From Reticulitermes speratus (Eukaryota > Arthropoda > Insecta > Blattodea > Rhinotermitidae), in NCBI GenBank assembly GCA_021186555.1, contig JAJKFL010000026.1, positions 7,337,709 through 7,401,708 of the forward strand: DNA of 64,000 bases, written 5' to 3'. The position numbers and the translations under genes are program-made. Below the pieces are notes generated by a model. It was not told the DNA's origin. It saw nothing but the letters and a program-made list of their open reading frames with translations, and made no database searches. Positions 52,950-63,112 of the stretch are shown here, piece after piece. The number at the start of each line of letters is the position of its first letter. The first letter of the stretch is position 1.

Positions 52950-53035
52950 TATACAGGGCATACACAAAAGAATGGTGCGGTTTCAATAGTGAGTCCTATT
53001 GAAACCGCACCATTCTTTTGTGTATGCCCTGTATA
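52950..53035. mobile_element. 86-bp palindromic MITE-like element, copy 3 (perfect arms)
   Basis: Two perfect 40-bp arms and the loop TGAGTC. Ends TATACAGGGCATAC. The inner arm GTTTCAATAG pairs with CTATTGAAAC and differs from copies 1 and 2. It sits in a TA-rich run, consistent with a TA target. This is the most intact copy. Confidence 0.92.
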
Positions 53036-53050
53036 CTGTCAGTATCAATA

Positions 53051-53390
53051 CTCTTAGTAGAACCAATATATTGAGATGGGCGGGGCATGTGGCAGGTATG
53101 GGGGATAGGAGAGGTGCATACAAGGTCTTGGTAAGGAGACCTGAGGAAAACAGACGCTTGGAAGATATAGGCTTAGACGGAAGGATAATATTAAAGTGGA
53201 TCTTCAAATGTGGGATGGGGAAGTATGGACTGGATTGATGTGGCTCAGGATAGGGATAGGTGGCGGGCGCTTGTGAATGCGGTGATAAACCTTCGGGTTC
53301 CATAAAATGCGGGGAATTTATTGACTAGCTGAGGACCTGTTAGCTTCTCAGTAAGGACCCTGCTACGTGTAATTATTTATTTAGTTAGTT
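53051..53390 (+). mobile_element. LINE family L, 5'-truncated copy
   Basis: Plus strand: ATATTGAGATGGGCGGGGCA, GGTGCATACAAGGTCTTGG, AGGAGACCTGAGGAAAACAG, GATAGGTGGCGGGCGCTTGT, CCTTCGGGTTCCATAAAATG and the untranslated end to TTAGTTAGTT. The coding part has at least one frame break (after the PEENRRLED segment). Perfect 10-bp duplication AGTATCAATA (53041-53050, 53391-53400). It landed 6 bp beyond palindrome copy 3. Confidence 0.94.
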
Positions 53391-53400
53391 AGTATCAATA

Positions 53401-53600
53401 TATTCGGAGAAAATCAAGGACAGAGAACACTTAAACCAGGAGGAAGAATAATATTGAGACAAATTTTAAAGAAGTATGCTGCGAGGGTGCGGATTGGATT
53501 AATGTGTCTCGTCGTACCGTCAAGTGGAGGCTATTTTCAACACAGTAATAAATGTGTGGTTTTTATAAAAGACAAGAAATTTATTGGCTACATGAACTAA
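53401..53600 (+). mobile_element. LINE family L relic, old
   Basis: GGAGGAAGAATAATATTGAG, ATTGGATTAATGTGTCTCGT, AAGTGGAGGCTATTTTCAAC, and AAGACAAGAAATTTATTGGC follow the same LINE 3' region with strong decay. It lies directly after the younger copy. Confidence 0.55.
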
Positions 53601-53877
53601 TATATTTGTCCATTATGTTTCATTCTGGTAGAATATTCCATTTAACGGACAAACACATAGTTAGATGTATATTTTTGGACAGGCCTACGTTAGTTTTCAC
53701 GGGAGAAAATAAGGAAGCTACACGCCATCACAAATTGTTTTCGCAAGGAATCTTATTCTCCATATTCTGTGATAAAAGCCGCAACAGATTGGCTTTGAAG
53801 TTTCAACGGCATCCATGTTAGTGACAGATACTTGTCTATTTATATCTCTTGAGCCATTCATTTCACTGTTATTTAAT
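53601..53877. other. no feature recognised
   Basis: An 89-codon plus frame at 53552-53821 overlaps the old LINE end; no domain. Confidence 0.4.
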
Positions 53878-54066
53878 TAAATTATTATTATTATTATTAT
53901 TATTATTATTTACTGCAATTGGGTTTTCACCCGGTGGCAGTAGTCCTTACACTGTACACACTATACAAATGTTTTCACCGTGGCAGTAGTCCTTACACTA
54001 GTACACACAATACAAATGTTTTCACCCGGTGGCAGTAGTCCTTACACTAGTACACACAATACAAAT
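53878..54066. repeat. ATT microsatellite and 49-bp tandem repeat, 3 copies
   Basis: An ATT run spans 53878-53912. From 53924 a unit with TTTTCACCCGGTGGCAGTAG and TCCTTACACTAGTACACACA occurs three times, with small deletions in the middle copy. Confidence 0.9.
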
Positions 54067-54089
54067 GGACATATAATATACATAAAAAA

Positions 54090-54635
54090 TAACAATATAA
54101 AACAAACTATACACAATTACAAAACAAAATACATACAGTAAATACAAGTACCCACATTAAAACACCGTACACACATTACAAAAACATCCATACCTTACAA
54201 AAACATCCATACCTTACAAAAACATCCACACCTTACAAAAGCATCCACACATTACAAAAACATCACACACCTTACAAAAGCATCCACTCCTTACAAAAAG
54301 CATCCACACCTTACAAAAGCATCCACACCTTACAAAACACACATACACGTACAAAACAAAATACATACAGTAAATAGAATTACACACATTAGAACACCGT
54401 ACACACATTACAAAAACATCCATACCTTACAAAAACATCCACACCTTACAAAAGCATCCACACCTTACAAAAGCATCCACACATTACAAAAACATTTACA
54501 CCTTACAAAAGCATCCACTCCTTACAAAAGCATCCACACCTTACAAAAGCATCCACATCTTACAAAGACATCCACACCTTACAAAACACCCATACACGTA
54601 CAAAACAAAATACATACAGTAAATACAAGTACTTC
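54090..54635. repeat. 19-20-bp minisatellite with higher-order blocks
   Basis: The short unit TTACAAAAGCATCCACACC recurs many times. Longer spacer blocks starting AAAACAAAATACATACAGTA recur at 54121, 54353 and 54602, that is at periods of 232 and 249 bp, so the array has two levels. Unit variants (CATAC, CACTC, CACAT) recur in the same places in each block. Confidence 0.93.
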
Positions 54636-55759
54636 TTTCGTTATTAATTTCTGTACCTGTTGTGTCTTATGATGAAAGGCTTTCTGCCCTTTAAAATATC
54701 TAGAATTGACGGAAATCGGATGTCCCACGGCCGATTGATACTTGATCCAAGTAGTGAAGGAACACAAGAGTCAAATACACTGGCAGAATAACTCCAGAAA
54801 GGGAAAGTGATTTTATTCCGTCGCGTTAAAAGCATTTCCGATTCCTCCTTTGATGTCTTCCAAACATGATAAGAATTTTCAGTAACATGACGTCGCTAAA
54901 GAAAGTCACTTCCTGTGATCTTTAGTGGAAACAAAGCAGACTGTATTATCCACTTTTCTTCCATTCATAAACTTATCAATCAACATCACATCTGGGAAAC
55001 TTTTGATAATTAAAAAAATTAAACCGAAATTATAGCAATTGCAATTAACAATTTAGTTTTAAGCAATACATTTTAAAATGGATTTAACAGCAGTGTGGAT
55101 ATTGTGTATTTATCTCCAATTGATATATTCTATAGATTTAAGATGGAGAATCACTTCTACTCATTGAAATACGTAAGCAAAACCATGGCTCTTGGGAAGA
55201 TATGGCGCAGAAAATATCGGGGGAAAAATTTAATTTAGTGAATAATATCGTATACTGTACTTACATTCCTTCTATCTTCCTAATATTTCCTTGGTTTTAA
55301 TGTTAATGTATTGCAGGTATAAATTGATCATTAAAGTTACTCATATAATATAAGTAAATACTGAACATTACAAATGTGCCTTTCGCTGTTTCTTATAGAA
55401 GAAATTACTGGCACAAGTTTTTGGATACTTTATCGTTCCTATATTTGAGGTTATGAACTTATGTCTTATTCGATGGAGCATTTTAGAGAAAACTGATAGA
55501 ACTATATTCGGTATAATGTAAAGTATACAGGCAAATTCCTTAATATATCCTACTTCATTTAATATTTACAACAATTATCCCTCTCTACAATATGCACACC
55601 AGTTGAGACAGCATCATGAAAAAAATTAACAAAAGGACATATATGTTAATATAAGGTCTTACGTGATTTTGATCCACGTTATTTGGTATAATTTTAACAT
55701 CTTCTGCCTTCATTTTTAGCGCAGCGGATCTTCTCAAATCATTAATTACAATTTACTAA
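54636..55759. other. no feature recognised
   Basis: AT-rich unique-looking sequence with short minus-strand frames only. Confidence 0.45.
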
Positions 55760-56010
55760 ACTGCACGGCGTCATATCTCAGAAGAACCCAATCTTGACTC
55801 TTACATCCTTGAGAGCCTGAGATTTTATGCGATCTAAATATGTACTATAAACTATAAAATATTGTACGGTTTGTGTCTTTCGATTGGGAGATATTCTCGG
55901 GCAATCAGCTGCGTGAATGTTTGGTCAGAAACTACAGATACGGAGAACTGCTCCCCCTCCACCATCGATGTTTATGATAAAAGTAGGTTTCCGAAACGTC
56001 GGTCTTCAAC
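55760..56010. repeat. foldback family fragments
   Basis: CACGGCGTCATATCTCAGAA, GAACCCAATCTTGACTC and GAGAGCCTGAGATTTTATG match the outer right part of the foldback element. A separate TTTCCGAAACGTCGGTCTTC lies at 55990. The order is disturbed, so these may be remnants of one or two copies. Confidence 0.5.
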
Positions 56011-56555
56011 CCATCATAAACGCAGATGGTAAACGGAGAACAAATTAGAGAGTGTAAATTATGTTTGTAACTTGGAAAGCCATCTGCACTGAAGGTGAAA
56101 TGTAATGAATTTATTTCGTTTCCGCATTGAGCACATGCTGTTTTCGTATGGTTGAACACTGGTGGTAACCAAACCTACCAGAAATAATTTCTTAATTTCT
56201 GTGATAGACAAGTCACTACGCAGCTATATAAATTGAATTACGTGGCTTTCCGGTATATCGATTTGGCAGTGAGGTACGGAAACAGCACAATGTGCCCTGA
56301 TTTCAATTGATAATGCTGCCCAATTGAACAAAAGCTACGCATGTTCGCTTCGGCGTCCGGCGACCGCTGTACAGCGGAAACACTGTGCTTCGTTGCTACT
56401 CACTCGTCCAGTACCTAAATGACAGGGGAAGGAAGAACAAATGTACCCTGGGGGAGACATTAGACAAGTGCTTTCATCTTATGGACGACATCCTTCTGCC
56501 ATCTAGGTGCATGTAATCATACCGCAGTCTGATTGGAAGAAAAAAACTTGTTGTG
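56011..56555. other. no feature recognised
   Basis: A slightly GC-rich patch at 56330-56400 (GCTTCGGCGTCCGGCGACCG) has no identified role. Confidence 0.4.
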
Positions 56556-56563
56556 CTAAGCAT

Positions 56564-56851
56564 GTGGGCCGGGTTAGCTCAGTAAGTATAGCGACTCGTT
56601 ACGGGCTGGACAGTCCGGGAATTGAATTCCGGCGTTGGGCAAGATTTTTCGCACTTGTCCAGACCGGCCCTGGGGCTCACCAAGTCTCCTGTACAATGGG
56701 TATCGGGTCTCTTTCCCGGGGGTAAAGCTGCCGGGTCGTGGCCTTGACAATCCACCCTCATTTAGCGCCGAGGTTAAAGAAAGAGTAGAGCTGTGGCTCT
56801 ACTCCCCGTCTGGGTCTTTATGGCCCGTTGTATGGTGAACTTTACTTTTTA
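56564..56851 (+). mobile_element. tRNA-derived SINE, family D, full length
   Basis: GGGCCGGGTTAGCTCAGTAA, CGTTACGGGCTGGACAGTCC, altered B box GAATTGAATTCCGG, TGTCCAGACCGGCCCTGGGG, TTTCCCGGGGGTAAAGCTGC, GCGCCGAGGTTAAAGAAAG, tail AACTTTACTTTTTA. 8-bp duplication CTAAGCAT (56556-56563, 56852-56859). Confidence 0.93.
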
Positions 56852-56867
56852 CTAAGCATAGACCGAA

Positions 56868-57300
56868 GAACACCTTCCAAATGACCGTTAAAGGACAGGA
56901 GTGTGAGGATATGGAATGGATTGATCTGGCTAAGGACATAGTCTTCTGACGTGCTGCTGTCAATAATGAACTTACGTAAAAGGTAAAGGTAAAGCTATAC
57001 CATTACATGCCTGGACAGGCCCTGGGGGTTCCAGGAAGTTGAGGCTCTCAGATTTCTAGACAATTGGCACATGAAGGTGGCAAGGTTGTCAGCCCTACGC
57101 ACCGGCCGCCTTTACCCCATAGGAAATATTTCTGGTACTCATTTCTGTTACAGTCTAAGTCGACCCCAGGGCCATAGTGCGGCCGGAAGGATGTCAATAA
57201 AAAATTCCAGTATTTCATAAATATTTGGGAATTTCTTGACGGGCTAAGCGACTACAAGGTTCTGAATAAGTATGTTGCTCCTTGGAGTTAGTTACTTACT
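56868..57300 (+). mobile_element. LINE family L relic, split by a family C SINE
   Basis: The left part (GAACACCTTCCAAATGACC, ATATGGAATGGATTGATCTG, GGCTAAGGACATAG, GTGCTGCTGTCAATAATGAA) and the right part (GGGAATTTCTTGACGGGCTA, GGTTCTGAATAAGTATGTTG, TTGGAGTTAGTTACTTAC) are the C-terminal coding and 3' untranslated regions of family L. The SINE interrupts them. Confidence 0.75.
56977..57209 (-). mobile_element. family C SINE, 5'-truncated, nested in LINE
   Basis: Minus strand: begins within the body (CTGGAATTTTTTATTGACAT), then CCGGCCGCACTATGGCCCTG, CGACTTAGACTGTAACAG, TATGGGGTAAAGGCGGCCGG, and ends CTTTACCTTTACCTTTTAC. The tRNA-like head is missing. Confidence 0.88.
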
Positions 57301-57754
57301 CGACTGCACACATTTTGTATGCCTAGCGAGAACTCTGCTTATGTCCATCTATCCACGTGGTTGGATTGATCTTCACAAAACTTTTATTAACGTCACACTA
57401 ACAGATGCCACCCTAAATTTCTGCTTCATCAATTAATGTCTTAGAATAAATCTTAGAATAAATTTCTGCTTCATCAGTTTCATCAACAGTATGTTACCAA
57501 CATGGTGATAATCGGTAGTCTAACGTGGTAGCCACATCACCACTATATTTGTAATACTGTAGGATCCTGAAGTGAAAAATAAAAAAGAATTATTAAATAT
57601 TCTTCTTTCACGAAACGAATATATGAATCTCAGTTCTTTATAAAGACTGGGCACGTAGTATAGAATTTAATGCCTTTAACATTTAAAGATTTATAGATTC
57701 AAAGATTAATGCGAAAAATCACCAAGAAATTCGTTTATATTTTATGGTTCATAT
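57301..57754. other. no feature recognised
   Basis: AT-rich; a short direct duplication with TCTTAGAATAAAT and TTTCTGCTTCATCA occurs at 57415-57480. Confidence 0.5.
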
Positions 57755-57766
57755 AAGCACGAATAG

Positions 57767-58060
57767 AGGGCCGTGGGCCACTGGCGTCACAGGCGGTTAG
57801 TCGCCGTGGTCTAATCCCGCGGGATGCCCCGAGTTCGATCCCGGGGATCATTCCACGTGGGATTTGTGGTGGACACAGTGGCACTGGGACAGGTTTTTCC
57901 CCGAGTACTTCCATTTTCCCCTGTCAATTCATTCCACCGTTGCTCCATTAATTGGAAAAACAGAAAAAACGTCATCATCTTCATCACAGGGTTGCACAAT
58001 AAGCCTCAAGACTGCGGTGCGTCCGTAGCATCTGCTGCGCGGCCCTTTACCACAAAAAAA
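57767..58060 (+). mobile_element. tRNA-derived SINE, family B, altered head
   Basis: GGCCGTGGGCCACTGGCGTC, GGCGGTTAGTCGCCG, B box GAGTTCGATCCCGGGG, body GTGGTGGACACAGTGGCACT, CCGAGTACTTCC, 3' end CACAATAAGCCTCAAGACTG and an A run. Flanks AGCACGAATMGA (from 57756 and 58061) form a duplication with one difference. Confidence 0.92.
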
Positions 58061-58249
58061 AGCACGAATCGAACCAGTCACTCCTAAGAAAAGTATAACG
58101 CACTGCGTTACATGTGGTAATACGTGTATCTACTCATAGACTGACGTGATGAGTTCATAAGTAATGCGTGACCACATCACTGGATTGTAATGTCACAACC
58201 ATTCTTAAACGCCCTGCAGTCCGTGTGTCTAAGCATCGTCTGGGAATCT
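58061..58249. other. no feature recognised
   Basis: Short unique-looking stretch. Confidence 0.4.
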
Positions 58250-58600
58250 CTGCTTATCGCTTGTCACAGCGATGCTAACTTCCGGCCGGAGAATACCTCC
58301 CACCTGCAAGTGTACTTCCTGTTCCCGCGCTGCATTCCAAGGATAAGAGGTTGTGCGTGTGTTTGTGTTTGTAGCTGCGTATTAAGTGTGAAATAACGGT
58401 GAATTTTTTGTGTTTCCAGTTATGGTGTTTACATGAGCAAGTGTTTAAAGATATATGTCGTTAGTAAGTGCGTGCAGAGTACCTCGTGCCGTGGATTAAA
58501 GTGCGATGCAAGTGATTTGGCTTCTGTTTACATTTGCGTGGTGGTGAATGTATAACCTATCAGCTCAGGGTTCTCTAAGTTTTGAATTAAAGTGTTGCTT
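58250..58600 (+). promoter_or_regulatory. candidate promoter / 5' untranslated region
   Basis: A GC-richer patch with TAACTTCCGGCCGG (ETS-like CTTCCGG) and TTCCTGTTCCCGCGC is followed by sequence rich in GTG and TGTTT (GTGTGTTTGTGTTTGTAG), a composition I associate with insect 5' untranslated exons. TTTGTGTTTCCAG at 58407-58419 could be an acceptor. No coding sequence follows within the window, so this is a guess. Confidence 0.25.
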
Positions 58601-58884
58601 TTTTTTTTTAGTAGTGAGTTTTCCTCACGTCTGCTTGACAGAAAGCTTAGCATATATCACTTTAGTCATCGAACGGAGGCGGTGGCCTTGCTGAAAGAAC
58701 TTCCAAGATTTCACCGACGCAGCAATAAGGCAAGATTGAAGCTTTACGAGTTTTCGTGCATGATTTTCAATGTTAACACATTTTGGTCTTCAGGAAAATC
58801 ACCAAGCATGTACAATAATTCAAAATTAAGTTCAGAACAACAACAACTATGCACGGTGATGACCATGCATGTGTCACTGCACAA
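58601..58884. other. no feature recognised
   Basis: A 98-codon plus frame at 58592-58888 has no domain; possibly chance. Confidence 0.35.
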
Positions 58885-59400
58885 CTAACTGCATGGAGTA
58901 GTGTTCTTAAGAAACTAATAGTTCCTCAACTAGTCAAAATAATCCCTGCATTTTATGGCATCTGAAATTCCATTAAAATGTTTTCAAGAGCTCACTACGA
59001 GTCCGTATTCTGAGCCAGATTAATCCACTTCACACCCATCCTATTTCTCAAGCTATATTTGAAATTTGACCTTCCCTGTCACCGAGTCTGAGGTTTATTT
59101 GCAGAAACTAGGCCTAACCTATTATGAGATTTGTAAAGTTACAGAGAATGAGATGATCGGGGCATGTAGCACGCAGTCAGGAAGTGTGAAGTTAAAAGGC
59201 ATCTTCAGTACTAGAGGTAAATGGTACAGTATTGTGAAATTAATCTCAGATTAGTGAAAGAGTGTGTGGACGGATCAGAGAGAGGTCATGTGGGCAAGGT
59301 AATGAAACTTAAGATCCTGAAATATAGTCGAAATATTGTGTTCAGCTGAGTAACTGTCAGCTTCTCAAGTACTCTGCCATATTAAATTAATTATTTAGAT
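58885..59400. mobile_element. LINE family L relics in opposite orientations
   Basis: A minus-strand remnant at 58885-59040 begins AACTAACTGCATGGAGTAG and continues CTTAAGAAACTAATAGTTCC and TGGCATCTGAAATTCC. A plus-strand remnant at about 59240-59400 has GAGAGGTCATGTGGGCAAG and AGCTGAGTAACTGTCAGCTT to CTCTGCCATATTAAATTA. Both are old. Confidence 0.55.
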
Positions 59401-59949
59401 CTAATGTAAAACTTGTCAGTGAATCTCATTGTATATTCTAGGTTACCAAACCTCAAGAACATCATTGTAAAACTGACATCACATTGTAATTTATACCGTG
59501 TCACGATCTTCATGACAATTTTCACAATCATATTGTGTCACTTTACATTTCACTGTCTTAGACGTTTCAGTTTTCGTGTTTGTGTCTCATATGATATAGT
59601 GGTGTAGCCTACACGGAAACAGCTATAAATTTATTTTTACTTGGAAGTTCAAGGTTTTGTTTCTTAGTATTTTAGTAACAGCATTTCTGGTAGGACACTA
59701 ATACTTTAAAGAGGAGTGGCTACTGTGTGTACCACCTGCATTCGTTATATAAACTAGTGTGTTTGCTCATAGAGTGTATTTTTGAAATGTTTACCCTTTT
59801 CAGAATAAATAGAGTTTTTTTTTCCTTGGCGATTTTGTGATGTAGATGCACTGTGTTTTTTGTGAGGCACAGCATGAACATTTAAAGTTGTTTAGATGAA
59901 ATTCAGGCTGTCTTTAACCTGATGGTGGACAACACGTTCAGTAACGAAA
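59401..59949. other. no feature recognised
   Basis: AT-rich unique-looking sequence. Confidence 0.45.
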
Positions 59950-60850
59950 AGTGACAATGAATTTTTCTTCAGAAAAATAGCCTCAGATTTGAGACTTTTT
60001 ACCAAATGTATTCTTCTTCAGAGAAATAGCATCAGATTTGAGAATTTTTACACAACGAATTTTTCTTGAGAGAGGTAGCGTCAGATTTTAGAATTTTTAC
60101 ACAATGAATTTTTCTTCAGAACGATAGCATCAGATTTGAGAATTTTTTTTCAGAGAAGTAGCATCAGATTTAAGAAGTTTTACAACATTAATTTTTCTTC
60201 AGAAAGATAGCATCAGATTTGAGACCTTTTACAATATCAATTTTTCTTCAGAGAAGTAGCATCAGATTTGAGAATTTGTTTTATTCAGAGAAGTAGCATC
60301 AGATTTAAGAATTTTTACACAATGAATTTTTCTTCAGAAAGATAGCATCAGATTTGAGAATTTTTTTCAGAGAAGTAGCATCAGATTTAAGAAGTTTTAC
60401 AACATTAGTTTTTCTTCAGAAAGATAGCATCAGATTTGAGACCTTTTACAAAATCAATTTTTCTTCAGAGAAGTAGCATCAGATTTGAGAATTTGTTTTA
60501 TTCAGAGAAGTAGCATCAGATTTAAGAATTTTTACACAATTAATTTTTCTTCAGAAAGATAGCATCAGATTTGAGAATTTTTTTTTCAGAGAAGTAGCAT
60601 CAGATTTAAGAAGTTTTACAACATTAATTTTTCTTCAGAAAGATAGCATCAGATTTGAGACCTTTTACAAAATCAATTTTTCTTCAGAGAAGTAGCATCA
60701 GATTTGAGAATTTGTTTTATTCAGAGAAGTAGCATGAGATTTAAGAAATTTTACAAAATTAATTTTTCCTTAGATAGATAGCGTCAGATTTGAGAACGTT
60801 TATAGAATGAATTTTTCTTTAGAAGGATATCATCAGATTTGACAGTGTAA
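59950..60850. repeat. tandem array with 218-bp higher-order unit
   Basis: The phrase TTCTTCAGAGAAGTAGCATCAGATTTGAGAA in variants recurs about 19 times, at 35-52-bp spacing. Five variants form a 218-bp block that repeats three times, with ACAATGAATTTTTC-type starts at 60101, 60319 and 60536. The edges of the array are diverged single units. The phrase is interrupted by T runs of differing length. It lies in the region that may be an intron if the 58.25-kb exon is real. Confidence 0.93.
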
Positions 60851-61009
60851 ACAAAATGAGGTATTTGCATCATATCCCATTAGGAGAATGGTGTGTAATG
60901 ACTGTTTGGTTTTTGACAGCCCCGAATTAATTTACCAGCCTAAATCACGGTGCAAGAATTTCCAGAAACTTGAAGCTACCATTCACTGCATGAATTCTGC
61001 CACCAAATA
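60851..61009. other. no feature recognised
   Basis: Short unique-looking stretch. Confidence 0.4.
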
Positions 61010-61215
61010 ATCGAAAAATGACTGAGCACCCAACTTCGTACTGAGAGGGTACCGGGGTTATTTCTCCAGGGGTAAAGTGGTAAGAGTGTGAAGCAAGCCA
61101 CCCACTTTTACCTACTTCCGAGGTTAAGAATGCGTGGAGCTACACCTTCACTCTCCCATACACTCCACTATGTGGTGCTTGATATAATATATGGACAACT
61201 TTAACTTTTTTTCTT
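61010..61215 (+). mobile_element. SINE relic, family D group
   Basis: GTACCGGGGTTATTTCTCCA, GGGGTAAAGTGGTAAGAGTG, TACTTCCGAGGTTAAGAATG, GTGGAGCTACACCTTCACTC and GACAACTTTAACTTTTT keep the second half of the family D body and tail. Confidence 0.7.
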
Positions 61216-62284
61216 TGGTTCTTTAAGACTTGTCATTATACTTGTCGAATGCATGAGATTATAAATCTAGTATAATAACACCAAATTAGGGCGATAAAGA
61301 TATGTTCCGAGCGTAAATAAAATGAATGAACATAACCTCAAAGATACGTCCTGTATGCAGTTTGCAACGCAGAAATATTTAAATGTGAGACATGCAGGTA
61401 ACCTTTTCTTATCGAGCTTTGATTCCAGGCTGTTTTTGTTTTCATTTATCAGCTTAAAAATAAATGTTTGTGGCTGAATCGTGTTGCTACTTTCCATTGC
61501 AAATGAAACTAATCCCAGTGCAAGTTGCTTTGTGAGATACAAATATTACTGCACTAAAACAAACATTAACCGTTAAATAAAAAGAGAAACTGTAAAGCAA
61601 GTAAGTGAAAGTAGTGCTATACTGTGGTTCATATAATTTGTTCTTTATTTGTTCTTTACATTTGCATCTTTCTTTTTGCCTTTAATTTTCATTTAATGAA
61701 GGTATTTTTGTGTTTGTTTTCTAGTTTCCTGCAACGAATAGTATTTTGCTGCCTTTAACAAGTAGTTTTGAGCTTTGTGACTTGCTTGTGGACACGATCC
61801 ATAGCAGGATTTTGTGAATACGGTAATGAACATGCGTGTTTCTTAAAATAAATGGAATTTTTTTATTTGATGGGCGACTGTTAACTTCTGAAGAAGGATA
61901 TTGCTCCAGTGTATTAGTACTGATTTTTAGCCTAAAGAAAACTAAGTATATGTATGCGTAACCACGTGGCTGGCCCAAATAATGATGTATTACGTAATCG
62001 TCAGTCTAAGAAGGACCGTGATCCGTGGAGTTTTTTTTTTGTTTCTGTGTTTGTTCTTCGTTCATGTGCATTATTGTCTGGATTTATATCGCTTAGGATA
62101 CAGGCTGTTGACGGATTGTTCTGATGAGGGTAATGAAATTTCGCTTTCCATAATGTGCTGGGAATTTCTTGTCTAGCTGAGGACCTGTTTAATGACTGCT
62201 CCGCGCGGTTGATTCATTCGTTAGTTAAAAACTCTGTTTCAGATGCTATTTCGATTAACTTCGTGCTTAAAGAGTTCGGTGTTA
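61216..62284. other. no gene recognised; small LINE end at 62140-62195
   Basis: Mostly AT-rich. At 62140-62195, CATAATGTGCTGGGAATTTC and TTGTCTAGCTGAGGACCTG match the untranslated 3' end of LINE family L on the plus strand. Confidence 0.55.
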
Positions 62285-63112
62285 GCCTTCAAATAGACGG
62301 CTCGCTATTGTTTCGTATAAAGCCAGGGACGCCAGCATCCTCGCGTCCAGAGACGCGCTCACCCACAAGCGCCGGGGTGGGAGTTGGCGCATGCGTGTAC
62401 CCGTCCAGACGAGACGGTGTGAGGATGCTTATAGAAACGACCTGTATGCGCCCAGCAAGTCGGCTGCGGTGGCTTGCTCGCAGCGGTGGACAGCTGGACG
62501 AAGAGAGAGAGAGCCCCCTTCCCCATTCTGAGCCACAAGAGAGTTTGGAGCATCGACGTGATCCTGAGCCAGTGGTGGGCTGAATCGTGTGTCCGACCAG
62601 CGTTACCATTACGACGTGAGTGCAGTTAACACCATGAGGCTATACTATCAGTTGTAAATAACTTGAAATTTGTCCCAGATAACGACGAAAGTATTTAATC
62701 GAACACCATACCCCAGACACTGGGGAAAAGACATTGTTCCCTCACAACATCACATGATGGCATGATTTGTATAAAGAAACTTTGCTCGTGTGGACAAGGT
62801 AATTCCGTGTGCAGTGAAACCAGAACACGACGTGGGGCAGGTTCGACTCCCCTCTACTGCTTTTCGTATCTGATCAGGTGTTGAAACGGGCGTTACGTAT
62901 ATTCGTGCTTTGTCTTCGTGTGCAGTGCTGACGTTTGTTATACTGCCCTGTGTGAACCACGCTGTTCACATCGAGTGCTTTTTCGCTGTCACAACTGTGT
63001 TAACTGTCCTGCGGTCATACTGAGACACGTCTAATGATATTCAGTATAAGTGATTACAGTTGTAATGGCTTTGTCGCGGGGGCATTAGAAAAGAGAGTTT
63101 CTAACAAACTAC
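62285..63112 (+). promoter_or_regulatory. CpG-rich candidate promoter and first exon
   Basis: GC and CpG content rise sharply at 62310-62600. The segment has TTGGCGCATGCGTG at 62383, close to the GCGCATGCGC site bound by NRF-1 and its insect homologue Ewg, and a GAGAGAGAGAG run at about 62503. An open frame at 62155-62583 has no domain and probably reflects base composition. Downstream sequence to CTAAC AAACTAC|GTGAGT ends in a strong donor-like site (GTGAGT at 63113). I infer a 5' untranslated first exon reading right; the gene itself would lie outside the window. Confidence 0.35.

Noticed and set aside
54214-54423. Cys-rich open frame on the minus strand (MDVFVMCVRCSNVCNSI)
   Set aside because: It is the translation of the 19-20-bp minisatellite; the Cys/Val/Phe pattern follows the repeat.
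62155-62583. 142-codon open frame in the CpG-rich segment
   Set aside because: It starts in a LINE 3' remnant, and an opposite-strand frame of 106 codons overlaps it; high GC lowers stop frequency. Better explained as untranslated exon or promoter.
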